Below, one piece after another: positions 1-12,425 of a stretch of DNA of 64,000 nucleotides. This DNA is from Gorsachius magnificus. Its lineage: Eukaryota > Chordata > Aves > Pelecaniformes > Ardeidae. A program made the translations under genes and the position numbers. Below the pieces are notes generated by a model. The model was not told the origin of the DNA, ran no database searches, and worked only from the letters and a program-made list of their open reading frames with translations. The DNA is taken from positions 108,199,265 through 108,263,264 of the forward strand of contig CM067081.1 in the NCBI GenBank assembly GCA_034008185.1. The letters are read 5' to 3'. The first letter of the stretch is position 1, and every line of letters starts with the position of its first letter.

Positions 1-1210
1 TCCTTTTTTCTTTGCATTACCCAACTTTCTTAGGCTAGGGAACAACAGCATACAGACAGATTCATCAGTTTTGCACAGCATGTACACTTGTTTCATTTCT
101 ACTACTACTTCACTAAATAACTGAAATGAAAGTGATGATAAATTAGAAATCTTATGCCTATAAATGCATTTTTTTTCTAAAATCTGACACTCAGAACACC
201 TGTTAAAAATACTAAAAAATGATCCCATGGTTTTTGCCCAGAATAAGGGTTTTAAGCATATGCATACAACAGGTATACTATATAGCATAACTGATGTCCC
301 AGTGGAATCTGGTTTTATCATTTAAAACAATTTAGCATGGCTTTTCCCTTCTAAGTATGTAATCAAATATTAAAATCATGTGTATCTTCACATTTTGAAA
401 AAAAAAGTCAAGATATTTTACATGTATATGAAATTATGCATATGAATATACATATTTACACAGTTGCATGACAAACAGTTGCAGATATCAAAGTCACAAG
501 TCTTACTGATTAGAACAGTCTGATATCTTAGGTTGACCAATGTACCAGCTTTTATTTTAATGCTTTTCAAAAGAGATTTCAACATTTTATTAGCACACAT
601 GTATAGAATTAGGTTTTAGTGTTATATATCCTTACATGATATAGATGAGGGTGGTGGCGATACTTATCTTTAAAAGCCTCTTTAAAAGTACAGTTTGTAG
701 CAGTAACCAACCTAACTTGAAATACATATTTTATTCCTCACTTGGTTTGTAAATTCTTCAGTGCAGAGTAGTGAATTTTCTTTTAATTTCATTTTGTGCT
801 GAAGTTACTGAAGATTTTTAGGAAAAAACTTTCAAAGGTGATAATGCTAAACTGTGAATGTGTATCCTGGTAATAAATGAAATTAAATGGGAAAAGATAA
901 TTTGGCTTTAATTTTTTTTTTTTTAAGCACATGTCATGCCACAGTCTTTAATAGTTTTGCTTCAGAAAAGCATCGTGGTTTATTAAACAAATGACTAAGT
1001 GATGACTCAGGAGATCTGTAATCTAGCCCTCATATTACTCCTGGATGACCTTAGGCCGTCAGTGCAGCTCTCCATATCTTAATTACTGACAAAACGCAGT
1101 GGAACGGTCAAACACCATTGAATCATAATCCTAGCAAAACTGCCTTGACTTAGCTGCTTTGTTATACTTTTTCTGGGTAATGTTCACACCATGCAAATAT
1201 CCTTTTCTTG
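1..1210. other. AT-rich intergenic or intronic DNA, no gene seen
   Basis: No supported gene, RNA or recognisable repeat. Open frames are short and look random. The CTTG immediately left of position 1211 is half of the probable target duplication of the neighbouring LTR. Confidence 0.7.
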
Positions 1211-1782
1211 TGTCATGGTTTAACCCCAGCTGGCAACTCAGCACCATGCAGCCACTCATTCACTCCCCCCACAATGGGATGGGGGAGAGAATCAGAAGAG
1301 TGAAAGTGAGATAGGTTGTGGGCTGAGATAAAGACAGTTTAATAGGTAAAACAAAAGCCATGCAAGCAAAGCAAAACAAACCAAGGAACTCATTCACTGC
1401 TTCCCATGGGCAGGCAAGTGCTCAGCCATCTCTAGGAAAGTAGGGCTTCACCACATGTGGTACTTGGGAAGACAAACACCATCACTCCGAATGTCCCCCT
1501 CTTCCTTCTTCTTCCCCCAGCTTATATACGGAGCACGATGTCATATGTTCTGGAATACCCCTTTGGTCAGTTTGGGTCAACTGTCCTGGCTGTGTCTCCT
1601 CCCAGCTTCTTGTGCACCTGGCAGAGCTTAGAACTGAGAAGTCCTTGGCCAGACATAGCACTACTTAGCAACAAATAAACCATCAGTGTATTATCAACAT
1701 TCTTCTAGTACTAAATCCAAAACAAAGCACCATACCAGCTACTAGGAAGAAAATTAACTCTATCTCAGCCAAAACCAGGACA
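1211..1782 (-). mobile_element. Solo LTR of an avian endogenous retrovirus (older subfamily)
   Basis: Read on the minus strand it opens TGTCCTGGTTTTGG and closes AACCATGACA, the same termini as the LTRs of the full-length ERV at 11267-18168, so it is a related but diverged copy. A clear TATA box (TATATAAG on the minus strand) lies at 1521-1528, and ATTAAA, a poly(A) signal variant, follows downstream at about 1337-1342. CTTG flanks both ends, a 4-bp match that would be 5 bp if one T was lost at the left edge. No internal retroviral sequence lies on either side, so this is a solo LTR left by LTR-LTR recombination. It lacks the CpG-rich tandem block present in the full-length element. Confidence 0.9.
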
Positions 1783-4700
1783 CTTGTTATAGCAATACTT
1801 CCTGAAGGAAGCTTGCTTTGTATCTGCCAGCAGAGGCAATGCAGTTTTGCTGTAGGTCCCTTGCAACTAGTCCTTTGGGGATCAGCCTGCAAAGAAAGGA
1901 AAAAGCGCAGAGGTGTCTGAGCCAGAATACCTCCACGTGAAGTGAGCAGCCACAGCAGAAGCCCTAAGAGGTATAAGAAAGAGATAGCAGCAGCAATCCC
2001 AGAGGGGTAAAAACAAAAACCAGGTGAAAGTAGTGATGCACATGAATGGTTGTGTTCAGCTGTTTTCTGGTGTATGACCTTCTCATGCTTTTGGGGGATA
2101 GATAGAGGTTTTGTGACAATCTGCTATAGTAGACTATAGTACATTAGTCTGAGATTTTTTGTACTGCATAAACACTTTTTCAATTAATTGTATGGTTACA
2201 TCATGCTCAAAATCTGTCTTAAGATAAAATTGGTCTAAAGTTGAGGATAGATTGAGTAGGAATTAATCTCACTGAAGGTCAAACATCTGCAGCTAGCTAC
2301 ATCTCAGCCTATAGTTCCCTTTGTATTCTGATATACTTCAGGCTTCTGTTTTGGGTTGTGATCAATTGTCTTTCTCTCACCGCATACCTTAAGGGGAGGC
2401 AGGGGTGGCTAGCTGCATGGTAGATTCTTATAATTCCTGATGTGAATTTTTAATGGTGGTCCCTGAACATGGGTGCTGTGCTCTAATCTATCAGTGTGAA
2501 TGATCTCCCAGTTTATGTCACAGTTCACAGAAAATTATTTTTTTCAAGGTACATGAAACTGTAGTCCAAAATATAATTTTTTTTTGACTCTTAAAACAGC
2601 ATAGATGACAAGTGAAGAACATAAGACTGTATTAATCCAGCACTTTCACAAACCCATTCATTCCAATTGCAGATAAGGCCTCTCTATTCAAAAGATAAAA
2701 GTATAGATTTAGAGTAAGAAAGAGGACACACAGCTTGCAAATACAGCAGCTAAGGGAGGGGACTGAGGAAGATATACGTGAAAACATAAAATATATGAGG
2801 TTCTCTGCATTGTAAAAACAAAATGAACAAACAGAACACAAACTAAAGTGATATTTTTACTACAGCATTTATCCTAACCTTTTCCTTAAAGCTTTTCCTC
2901 AAAGCTTTTCCTCACATGAAAAAGCCTGCTTTTTGTTAAAGATCACAGTAATTAAGAAGATAGCCAACACAAGTAGAAAAAAGAAACATTTGTGAAGTAA
3001 ATTAAAAGAAGAAATTAAAATACGTTTCCCAATTGCATTTAGCTGCAGTTTCCTCCACTTGTGTGTTCTATCTGTGAGTCCAAACCTGATGTATGTTTTA
3101 AAATCCAAGGTAAGAATCCACAGTTTTTTATATTCCTCTTTCTTCAGCTAATAAAACTTGTAAATCCAAATCAACATTAAGGAGACAGATTGATAATAAG
3201 ATTAATAATACACAAAGCCACCATTATGTTAGACTAATTGTGTTCAGATGCAAATTCTGTCTTAAGGATGCCCATGAGACCTGTGCTAACACATACAGCA
3301 GGAGAATTTTGTTGCAATAGAACTATTTTATCTCTCTGTTTATGTGGATTTAAATGTATTTTATGTGAAGTACACTATTGCTACCATCTCAGGTGCTATT
3401 CTTTGAGATAAAATATTATTGCCCAAGTTATTCTCACCCTCCTATTTAAAGACTATTGATTGATAGGAGAATCTTGAGGTCAAGACATCTATAGAAGCAT
3501 AATTAAGAAAAGAGGTAGAGACAGATGAGCTATAATAAAATGTTTGAGAACTTCAAGTTTGAAACAATGGGATTTTTTTTTTTTTGTTAAATTAAACTGA
3601 GATTTACCTGTAGAGAAATAAAAAATATGCACAGAAAAACATTACAAATGTTGAAGTAAATACACAGCAATGAAAGCATTTTATGGCTACAAGTGCAATA
3701 TTACATCTAACAGTGTGCATGTCATATATAAAAGTCTGTTTCACAAGTATGATTATTTTTCATAAAATACAATAGATGCAAAAAACAGGATTAAGATTAT
3801 TTTTCAGAAGATTATTAAATTCAGCTGGACCAATTAAAAAAAGCATTCAGTGAGGTATCTTTCTAAATCAAATAAGAATTTCTAAATTGGAATGGAAAAA
3901 AGAGTATAGAAAAAGTGGAGATACAGACACATTTTGCTACAAGTGAAAGATAAATTTTGCCAGAGATTGGAAAGAAAAAAGTGAAAGGACTAAGGGAACA
4001 TTTTGTGTTCTGAAACCAGAAAAACAGAGCCAAATAAACTTTTGATGACACCATACACTAAATTAAATGTACTTAGAATACTTTTTTCCTCTGAAGAATG
4101 TTATTATTATGAAAATTAAGTATTTTTTTGAATGAAAAATATTGAAATTTTTTTCTTATATATACTATACAATAAATCCCATTTTAATGCAAAGGATGTA
4201 TTTTGTGGAAAAAATCACAACTGTTTGAAACCCTGAATTTTAAATAAGAATAAAAAAAGAATATTATATTTATAAAAGAACTTTTAAAATGAAAAAAATC
4301 TATAAAAAATTCAAAAGTTTGAAAAATCTTTGAAAATTCATCAAAATCAACCCTGAAATATGTTTTTACAAATCAACATTTTCAAAAGAAATTTTGTCCT
4401 TTACATAGTTTTCTACTGTAAGGGTCTAAGTGAAAGAATTTCACGAATTGTGATTTTACAAAAGGGTCAGTCTTTACTGGACTTCAGCACCTATTGCCAA
4501 GCTTCTAGATACTAAAGGAGTATAAAGCATAATTTTAGTTTGCTATTTTTTAGAAGTATTTAAAGCAAGAAATTTAAAGAATATATTTCATTTCATGTAT
4601 AAAAGACATGTCTCAAGTCCTGCTTTTAGATACGTATATATGAAATGGAAGCAATTTCTTTCTTTAGTTGATCGTTTCAAGGTGGCCTTGATCAATATTC

Positions 4701-7700
4701 CAGGATTGATAAGAAAGGCAGACCAGTGTAATGGCTGCAATGTGTATTAACTAGGCTTGAAAATAAAACAAATAACTAGAAAATAGCTAACTTTAGAAAG
4801 ACACAAGCATAGTCAATCTCCTCTCCAATTAGATAGGATAAGTTAAACAAAAAATTAGAGGAGAGAAGTTGGAGAAGAAAAAATGCAAAAAAAATTTTTT
4901 TATTGCAGTCAACAGCAGACTGCAGAGGTCTTGCATCTCACACTTAAATGTTTCATCAGGATATCCTGTAATCCCATTCTCCTACCAAAGCATAATCACA
5001 AGCAGTTGTTTCTTTTTCTGCCCTAACCTGCAGAAACTTTGAAAAATAATCAAGATACGAGGTACAAGAAGCATCACAATAACTGAAAAAAGGAAACAAG
5101 GTGCTGCAAATATAAAATACTGAAGAACGCATGAGATGACCTAAATATGCCAGCAAAGTCTTCAATAATAGTTTTTCAAGAAGTGATAATTTTATACGAT
5201 CTACATTCTACAGATATTCACAAAGTACTGAGACGTAGTGCAGCCAGCATTACATTGTCAACATCCTTCTTCACAAAGCAAGCCATGGCATTCAGAATCC
5301 ATATTTAGCTTTACTGAACTTGCTTTTATCACAAGAATAGACTCGTCAGTTCATTTGGAAGAAGAGCTAGGAATCTTTCTCAAAAAATACTTATTACTGC
5401 TATAATCTGTGATCACTGATTATAAAGTATAAGCACTAATTTATTCCTATGGCACTGAACATGGTTTGGACAGCAGTTTGAACATTTATTTTTACAACTT
5501 GTGTTAGCTTGAAGGAAAATCTCTAAAGAGGGACAAAGCTGGCATGTGCTTACAAAAATTCATGCAAATTTACACAATACAAAAAGTTGCACAAGATTTT
5601 AAACTCAAATATTTCTAGAGCATAGGGAAGTAATGCTCATAGAAGTCTGCTTAGGGCACAGCTTTCAGCAAGTTCATTGAGAAAAGGCAGAGACCAATAT
5701 TGCTGTTTTGCTGTTTGTCTGACTGCCAATATATTCCAAATCTTCAATAAAATGTTTGCCATGTGCAGGTTCTTCCTTTTTTGACAGATGGAAGTGTTAC
5801 TACTCTGTAGATTACATAGTCACTAATGAAAAAAGGAAAAATCCTGGCAGATGAAAAAGAACCTATCCTTAGGCAGTTTATCTGAGAAGTTACCACCAGA
5901 CCAGCAGGAGGCTTGAATGTGTTTTGCCAAATCTGGAGCTGCTTAAACTCTGTGACTATATTTCTTTAATTGGTGGTAGGGAAATAAAATAAAAATAAAA
6001 AATTTTGAAAATGGAAAAAACAGCTAATAATATGTCCATTAACAATCCTAATTTTTAACAGACACAATGATGGGACAGGAAATAATTGTGCTACACAGGA
6101 ATATAAATTCTCTCAAATATCAAAAGGAGCATTTGAAGGATAAATATATTTTTTTAAAAACAGACAAAGAGGAAAACATAGGGGCAATGTCTTCAGAAAT
6201 CAGGCTTGATGAGATTAAGGATGATAAATTCATAGCTAAAATAAACCTACATACAGACATTTGTTTTAAAATCTTTATCTTTGTAATATTTTTATATGAT
6301 GTTAAACTATTCTTTGATGCAGATCTACAAATAGCTCATTGACTTCTGTGGGGAAAAAAGCTGCAACAAGCTCATTTTAGCTTGCTGCATAAGATACATT
6401 GGTACAAAGTGTCCTGTACTTTAGTGAGGTAAAGGCATAAACCCTGACTTGTAAGGTTAATTTTATGAAGATGGAAAGAAGGAAGATCCCTGAAGAGTTC
6501 TAAGATTCTTTTTAACCTACATCATGTTTTCAAAACCAGAAATTAATACCTAGGAAATTATTTCTATGAAATAGAAATATTCTCTTATGCAGTGAAATTG
6601 TAAACCTGACACATAAAATCCTAAACTGAAATAAAAAATATTTGAAGATATATATGAGTTTCTTCACATAACAGAAGAAAAGGCATGATCTACCAACAAA
6701 GCATGAATGTTTTAACTACAAAAACGTTTATTTATCCCTATGGCACCCTCCACTTCACCTATTGTTATGTATTTCAAGAATTTCAAGCTGTTACTGGTTT
6801 TGGATGTGAAGGCTTCACCTAATAATATTACTTAGGGAAACACTTAATAGCAGGCATGTGCTTACTGAAATGAGTGTGATGTAAGTACAATGCAGTCTTG
6901 ATACATGGCTATAAGGGTTAGATACACATCTTTTCTAAACTCTAGACTGTCATTGAAACTTCTAGCCACTACCTATCAGGAGAAAATATGGAGTATTTTT
7001 TAATAAAAAAGGGGAGTCATTTTAAAATAAAAAATAGGGGGAAAAAAGTACAATGACCCGATTTAATAGACTGTAGTGTACTTTTTAATGGCTTTAAAAA
7101 AGTAATTATATACATGTTCATGATTCACAAGTTTAAGCTTTTGACAGGAATATCAGCGTACACTGTACCAACAAATTTACATACTTAGAAGCTTTTAACA
7201 CAGAAATTAAACTGTCCTCATCTAAATTCTATTGTTAACAATAAAATAGAAAAATGTATTTCCAACCGCTACTAAATGAAAATGCTTCTGATATAATCAT
7301 ATATGAAGTTTGTCACTAGCTGCAAAAAATATTTATTGAAGTAGGTTTGGTTTTTTAGAGCACAGTAACTGAGTATTTTCCTTTCAATACTTCTATGCTT
7401 TCAATAAACTGAGAAAGATGCAAGAAGAGTTCATATATGCATTTTAAGCTTGAAAATTTAAAGATTTTTATAGGAAACTTAACACAACACCTTTGATAAA
7501 ATATAACATTTATCAAAACAAAGAAATCTGAATTTATTATAAGAGTGAAACTTTGTAATTATTATGAATTGTCCCTCTGTAACAATAGGCAACATTATTA
7601 AATGAAGCCTTAAAACAGAATAAATCAGATTAAACTGAAATTAAACAGAGACCAATTAAAAAAAATGTAATTTTTAATATTCAACTCTGACTTTCAAAAG

Positions 7701-10700
7701 GTGACATTAATATTCATTATTTTTGTGCATCAAGGATTTACTTGTACACAATGAAACTTTTTGAGGAACTTGTTACCCTTTACATATTCTTCAGGTTCTG
7801 ACAGAACAAGATGAGCAACAGATACCAGTCTTGGGAAAGCCTCCATGAAATCATTGTCTCAAAAATTGCTTCACTTCAAAAATCATTCATATAACCTAAG
7901 CCATCTAATTTTTGTATTAAACAATGTTAAACATGTATCCCATGATGTATCTGTATCAAATTCCTTTGGATACTTATATAATTTCCACAATAATAACATG
8001 TATCACATCAAAATCTTTGTGGTTAAAACTGTGCATTCTCACAAGTGTCTTTTCAAGCTGTCCTTATTACACAAAGCCCAAATATACTCATTATCATGTG
8101 TCTAAATATATTCCAATACCCCAAATATAAAAATTTAAGGTTTATTGCCCACTGTATCACTGGTTTACCTCAAAGGCAACTTATTCCAGAAATTCATGTA
8201 TCTGTTGGTCCAACCAAAAATGCTCTCATTATTCCCCTTGAGGAACCAGTTGTTTTCTCTGTCCACCACTGCAACTTTCTGCTGTCAAAAAGTGCCATAG
8301 AATTTGTTATAGAACAAGCTGAATTCCCTCAAATTGCTCTAGGTAAAAATGTGCCACATGCTGCAGAGTTTGCAATTTTATTGTCATTATTATTATTCTA
8401 CAGTTTAACAATACCAGCTCTGGCAGTAACAGCATGCAGTGGAAAATACCACTGTCACCAATTGCAGACCCTGGTTCTGTGCCAGGCTAAATATCACTCA
8501 AAAGTGTTTTGTGGACCACAGACATTGGCCAGCAGGGGGTTGGGACTGCTCATATGAGCCAAATATATCAGCATTTGTGGATTAATGGCTAGCATGGATT
8601 TGGTTTTCTTTGTTAACTGAATGGTTAATTATACACAGCAGTAGTAGCACCTTCTGTCATCTCTCTGAAGTGTAAACTGCAGTTATGCATACCTTGACTG
8701 ATGTATTTTTTTCTTTTTGTGTCAGATGTCTTAATGATAATGGAATATAGCCTTGGAAGTGTAGACTGAAATATATTGCACATATAGCACATAACTCATC
8801 AAAGATTTGTTGTATATTTCAAAGGAAAATTGTCATCACCTTTCAACAGCAAAACATGTTACCTGTCTCTTAAATCTAGGCACAATGACAAATATACTTT
8901 AATTGTGAAAGTGTTTAATTTAATTTTTTTTTCTTGTGAATTTACTCCAGAAATCTGTTTAGAGAAAAAGGGAAAGAAAAACCCTACAATATCTTGGTTA
9001 GGAAATCTTTCTTTTCAGAATAGAAAATCACTCCATCCCATATAACATGTTAACTACAGTTGCTGAAATTAGAAATGGCTTTTTGAAGGTCTGGATCAAC
9101 CCAAACAGAATACACATAAGTCTTGAAAAATTTCACATACAATACCCTGCATCTCTGTCTCAAGCCAAATCATTTCTATCTAGCACATAAAGAATCACTT
9201 GCAGATGAAAGTATTCCTTGTATATAAAGGGTTTGGGTTTGGGGTTTTTTTGTTGTTTTTTTTTTTTTTTCTTTTCACAGAGTTGCTTCTTTACAGCCAT
9301 CACCTTCAGCTTTTACCTTTTTATTTCAGATAACCTTTTAAACCACCCATGTGCTTCACTGCTTGGCAGATGACCTTCTTCTGTGTCTGGCACGCACATC
9401 CTTACAGTTCTTCCCTGAGGCTACTTGCTGCAGCTGCTTATCGTGATTGACCCCTGGCCATCCACTCCTCCTGACCCAAGCTCTTTCCTTGATGTCTTGC
9501 CTCCTGCCCGTGTTCCCCAAGTGCTGATTCAAAACCACTTCCTAAATGGCTATAACCCCAAGGTGTTTCCACATCCTCTGGCTCAAACAGCCTCTGATTT
9601 TTGTCTAACTTCATTATGCCGTCTGAAGTGAATTATAAATTAACCATAAATACAAGGAATTGTAATTCAGTTAGAAATCCAGGAGAGCTTTTTCTTAACT
9701 CTACGTTTTTGCTTTCATAAAAAGCCATATGAAAATAGTGGTAGCTGTTGAAAACTATGAGGTAAGAAAATAACTATAGAAATAAATTGATTCAGGGACC
9801 TGAATGTTGTGTAGATTCCTTTCCGTTTGTTTGTTTTTAGAGTGTAGGGGGTTTATTTCTTTTGTTTTCAGATGATGAAAATGACCTACAAACAAGTGCA
9901 AAACACGTAATGTTCAATCACATGCAAGAAAAGACCATTGGAAATCAATTTAAGATGCCTAGTCATTTGCCAAACCACTTCTGCTGCCTGATATACTTCT
10001 AAGTGAATTCAAATAACTTGAAATCTATAAGAATTGTCATACTAACTTTGCTTCATCGTTTCTCAATCTGTCCCAATATTCTTAAACTTCTTTTTATCAA
10101 AGAGAATATTTAAATGTTTCTGTGCCTTGTGCGGTTTCTTTCTCCTATATATTGTCAGAGTCAACAGGAAATATGTGCTGAGAACAGAAAAACTGCTTCT
10201 ATTCAGGTCTTATAACAAGAATTGTAAGAAGAATTTATAGAGAAAAACTTTTCTGTCATTTTATTTATTTCATGAATAATAATACTAAGAACAGAAAAAC
10301 ACTCCATGTCTGAAATGGAATGGAATCTGATTGAAAAGCAATCTATTTTTAATGTAAACAGAAGGTAGAAATTAGATTAATATTAGCTATTTAAGATTCT
10401 AAACTTGTGTTAAAAGGTAGTCATTCGGTTAACTAGAGACTAATCCAAGGTATCCTCTACTGTCAATGAGGAGAGATAGGCTCTTTAGTTTAGCAACCTA
10501 CTGTAGGTGGAATGAATCATCCTTTGCAGATATCCTCCTAAGCACAGAAGAAACCTGGATAACTTGGCTAGCTATAAACTTGTAGTGAGATGTGAGATGA
10601 AGTGAAATTATCACATCAAAGTCTGTAAAGCAATTCATTCATACAGTACAGCCTCATGATATCTCTCCTATGAGTCTGGTCACCTTGTTACTCTTTGAAG

Positions 10701-11261
10701 TTTACATTTATGAAAATGTGAAATATCTGCTGATGCTGTTTACAAGAAACCCACAATTTCATACTTTGGAAGAAAAAAAAAGACTTTTTAGAAAAATATG
10801 AGTCTATGGTCCTTATTTTCTTTTGCATTATTGAACAAACACAGCTGCTAAGTACAAGTTAAATCAAGCTGATATGGCAAGTTTTCAAGTGTACGTCCCT
10901 GTCATTGCAGATAGACTTGAAGATCTTTAGATGCTTATACAAAACATGTTTGAAGGAATACTTATTTAGTTGTCAAGTACAGGTACATTACATTATGCCT
11001 GGCTATTTAAAGAAGACAGGTTTCTGTTTCAGATAATGTCAGACTGATTGTCCACCCTGATAAGTTCATGTATCCCTTACTATACTCGTGTGGTAGTGAA
11101 ATTAAGTCCTATATTTGTGTATGACAAACTAAAAAATTGAACTTTAAAATAGTTCATTAAGCTTTTCTTTTCTTAAGGGTTTTTCAGATAGAAGCGGGAG
11201 ATGTTGTTTGGTGTTATGTTTAATTTAACATGAATTAAAAAAATATGCTGGATTTAGCTGG
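1783..11261. other. Long AT-rich unique stretch, no gene seen
   Basis: About 9.5 kb without a supported gene or a repeat family I recognise. It holds T runs (for example about 9256-9270) and a short tandem copy of AAAGCTTTTCCTC near 2888-2913. One open frame of 170 codons on the plus strand at 8045-8557 is longer than its neighbours; it has no domain I recognise and no clear exon boundaries, and is treated separately as an observation. The 91-codon frame at 6067-6342 also looks like chance. Confidence 0.65.
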
Positions 11262-11266
11262 GTAAC
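11262..11266. repeat. Target site duplication, left copy (GTAAC)
   Basis: GTAAC directly before the left LTR matches GTAAC directly after the right LTR at 18169-18173. A 5-bp duplication is the footprint of integrase-mediated insertion and shows that both ends of the ERV are original. Confidence 0.95.
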
Positions 11267-11902
11267 TGTCGTGGTTTAACCCGGCTGGCAACTAAGCACC
11301 ATGCAGCCGCTCGCTCACTCCCCCCCCTCCCTCAGTGGGATGGGGGAGAGAATCGAAGAAAAGAAAAAAAAGTAAGACCCGTGGGTTGAGATAGAGACAG
11401 TTTAATAAGAGAGAAGAATAACAATAATAATAATAATAATAGTGGTAAGAAAATATACAGAATATATAAAACAAGTGATGCACAATGCAATTGCTCACCA
11501 CCCGCTGACCGATGCCCAGCCCGTCCCGAGCAGCGATCACTCCCCCCGAGCCGCGATCACACAGCCCGAGCTGCGACCACTCTGCCCGCGACCGACCGAC
11601 CGACCCGACCGACCCGACCGACCCGACTGACCCGACTGACTAACCCCCCCCCCGAGCATGACGTTATGTGGTATGGAATAGCTCTTTGGACAGTTTGGGT
11701 CCTAGCTGTGCTGTACTCCCAGCTTGTTATGCCCCTGGCCGAGCAGGAGAAGCTCAAAAAGTCCTTGAGCAGTCTGAGCACTACTTGGCAACAACTAAAA
11801 ACATCAGCGTGTTATCAACATTCTTCTAGCACTGAATCCAAAGCACAGCACTATGCTAGCTTCTGTGAAGAAAATTAACTTATCCCAGCCAAAACCAGGA
11901 CA
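11267..11902 (-). repeat. 3' LTR of the ERV (636 bp)
   Basis: Sense termini are TGTCCTGG and CCACGACA. Relative to the 5' LTR it has two substitutions: T for C on the plus strand in the GCACCATGCAG context, and GACTG for GACCG in the CGACC array. It also lacks three single bases: an A near 11310, one C of the poly-C run (10 against 11), and a C near the U3 end. The tandem 20-bp units are at 11527-11586, the CGACC array at 11591-11640 and the poly-C run at 11644-11653. Confidence 0.95.
11401..11406 (-). terminator. Poly(A) signal ATTAAA in the 3' LTR
   Basis: TTTAAT on the plus strand reads ATTAAA in the sense direction, a common variant of AATAAA. It sits just after an (ATT)n tract and before the conserved CTCAACCCAC segment. 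The same hexamer is at 17665-17670 in the 5' LTR and at the equivalent place in the solo LTR at 1211-1782. In this 3' copy it would end the proviral transcript. Confidence 0.6.
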
Positions 11903-11913
11903 TTCCACCCCTT
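11903..11913 (-). other. Polypurine tract of the ERV
   Basis: The sense strand reads AAGGGGTGGAA directly against the TGTCC start of the 3' LTR. A purine run touching the 3' LTR is the plus-strand primer site of retroviruses. It has a single T, like many natural tracts. Confidence 0.85.
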
Positions 11914-12425
11914 ATTCTATACCATTTACGTCATGCTTAGGTCCTACCCTTACAATACATTCCAATTAATCACCACCATTTTGATATATATATACACAGA
12001 TATCATTCCCTTAGTCTGCGGACCATCCCTCTGAAATGTCCATTGGGTTCATTTAGTCCACGGTTTTGGGCTCCATCTGTTGTAACAGTCTTTCAGGGCA
12101 GGAGAGATGGGGTCTGGTGTTGGGTTGTTGCTTGCTGAAGTCAGTTCTGGTTCCATTCGCTGCACTTCCTCAGTTTCTTCAAAATTCATTCTTCTTAATC
12201 TGGGCGATCCTTACTGCTATAGCATTGATAGAATATACAGCAATAGTAAAAATGAAGACATACTATATTACACAGCAATTAACATTATACAATTCAATTC
12301 ATTGGCTATTTTCACCCAAAATCAAATCCTTTTGAGGTACACATCGGACTTCCCCGTCCTTCCGCATCACCCTCCAGGTAGAGCCAGGTCCTTGAGCAAA
12401 AGCAATCCCACGGATGGGTTTGCCT
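11914..12425 (-). other. ERV region between pol and the polypurine tract, no env
   Basis: About 510 bp between the natural end of pol (TAA at 12426) and the polypurine tract. No minus-strand open frame of note and no envelope features (signal peptide, furin site, transmembrane anchor) are present, nor a dUTPase frame. It is too short for env. It probably serves as a 3' untranslated region; its function, if any, is unknown. Confidence 0.7.

Noticed and set aside
6067..6342. Plus-strand frame of 91 codons, partly helical, after an acceptor-like TTTTTAACAG
   Set aside because: Strongly AT-driven residue content (I, K, F, D) and no family resemblance; expected by chance.
11292..11540. Frames with tyrosine runs in both LTRs
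   Set aside because: The run comes from the (AAT)n tract in the LTR; there is no sign of coding use.
11914..12425. Possible env or dUTPase after pol
   Set aside because: The region is only about 510 bp, with no minus-strand frame of useful length and no envelope or dUTPase motif.
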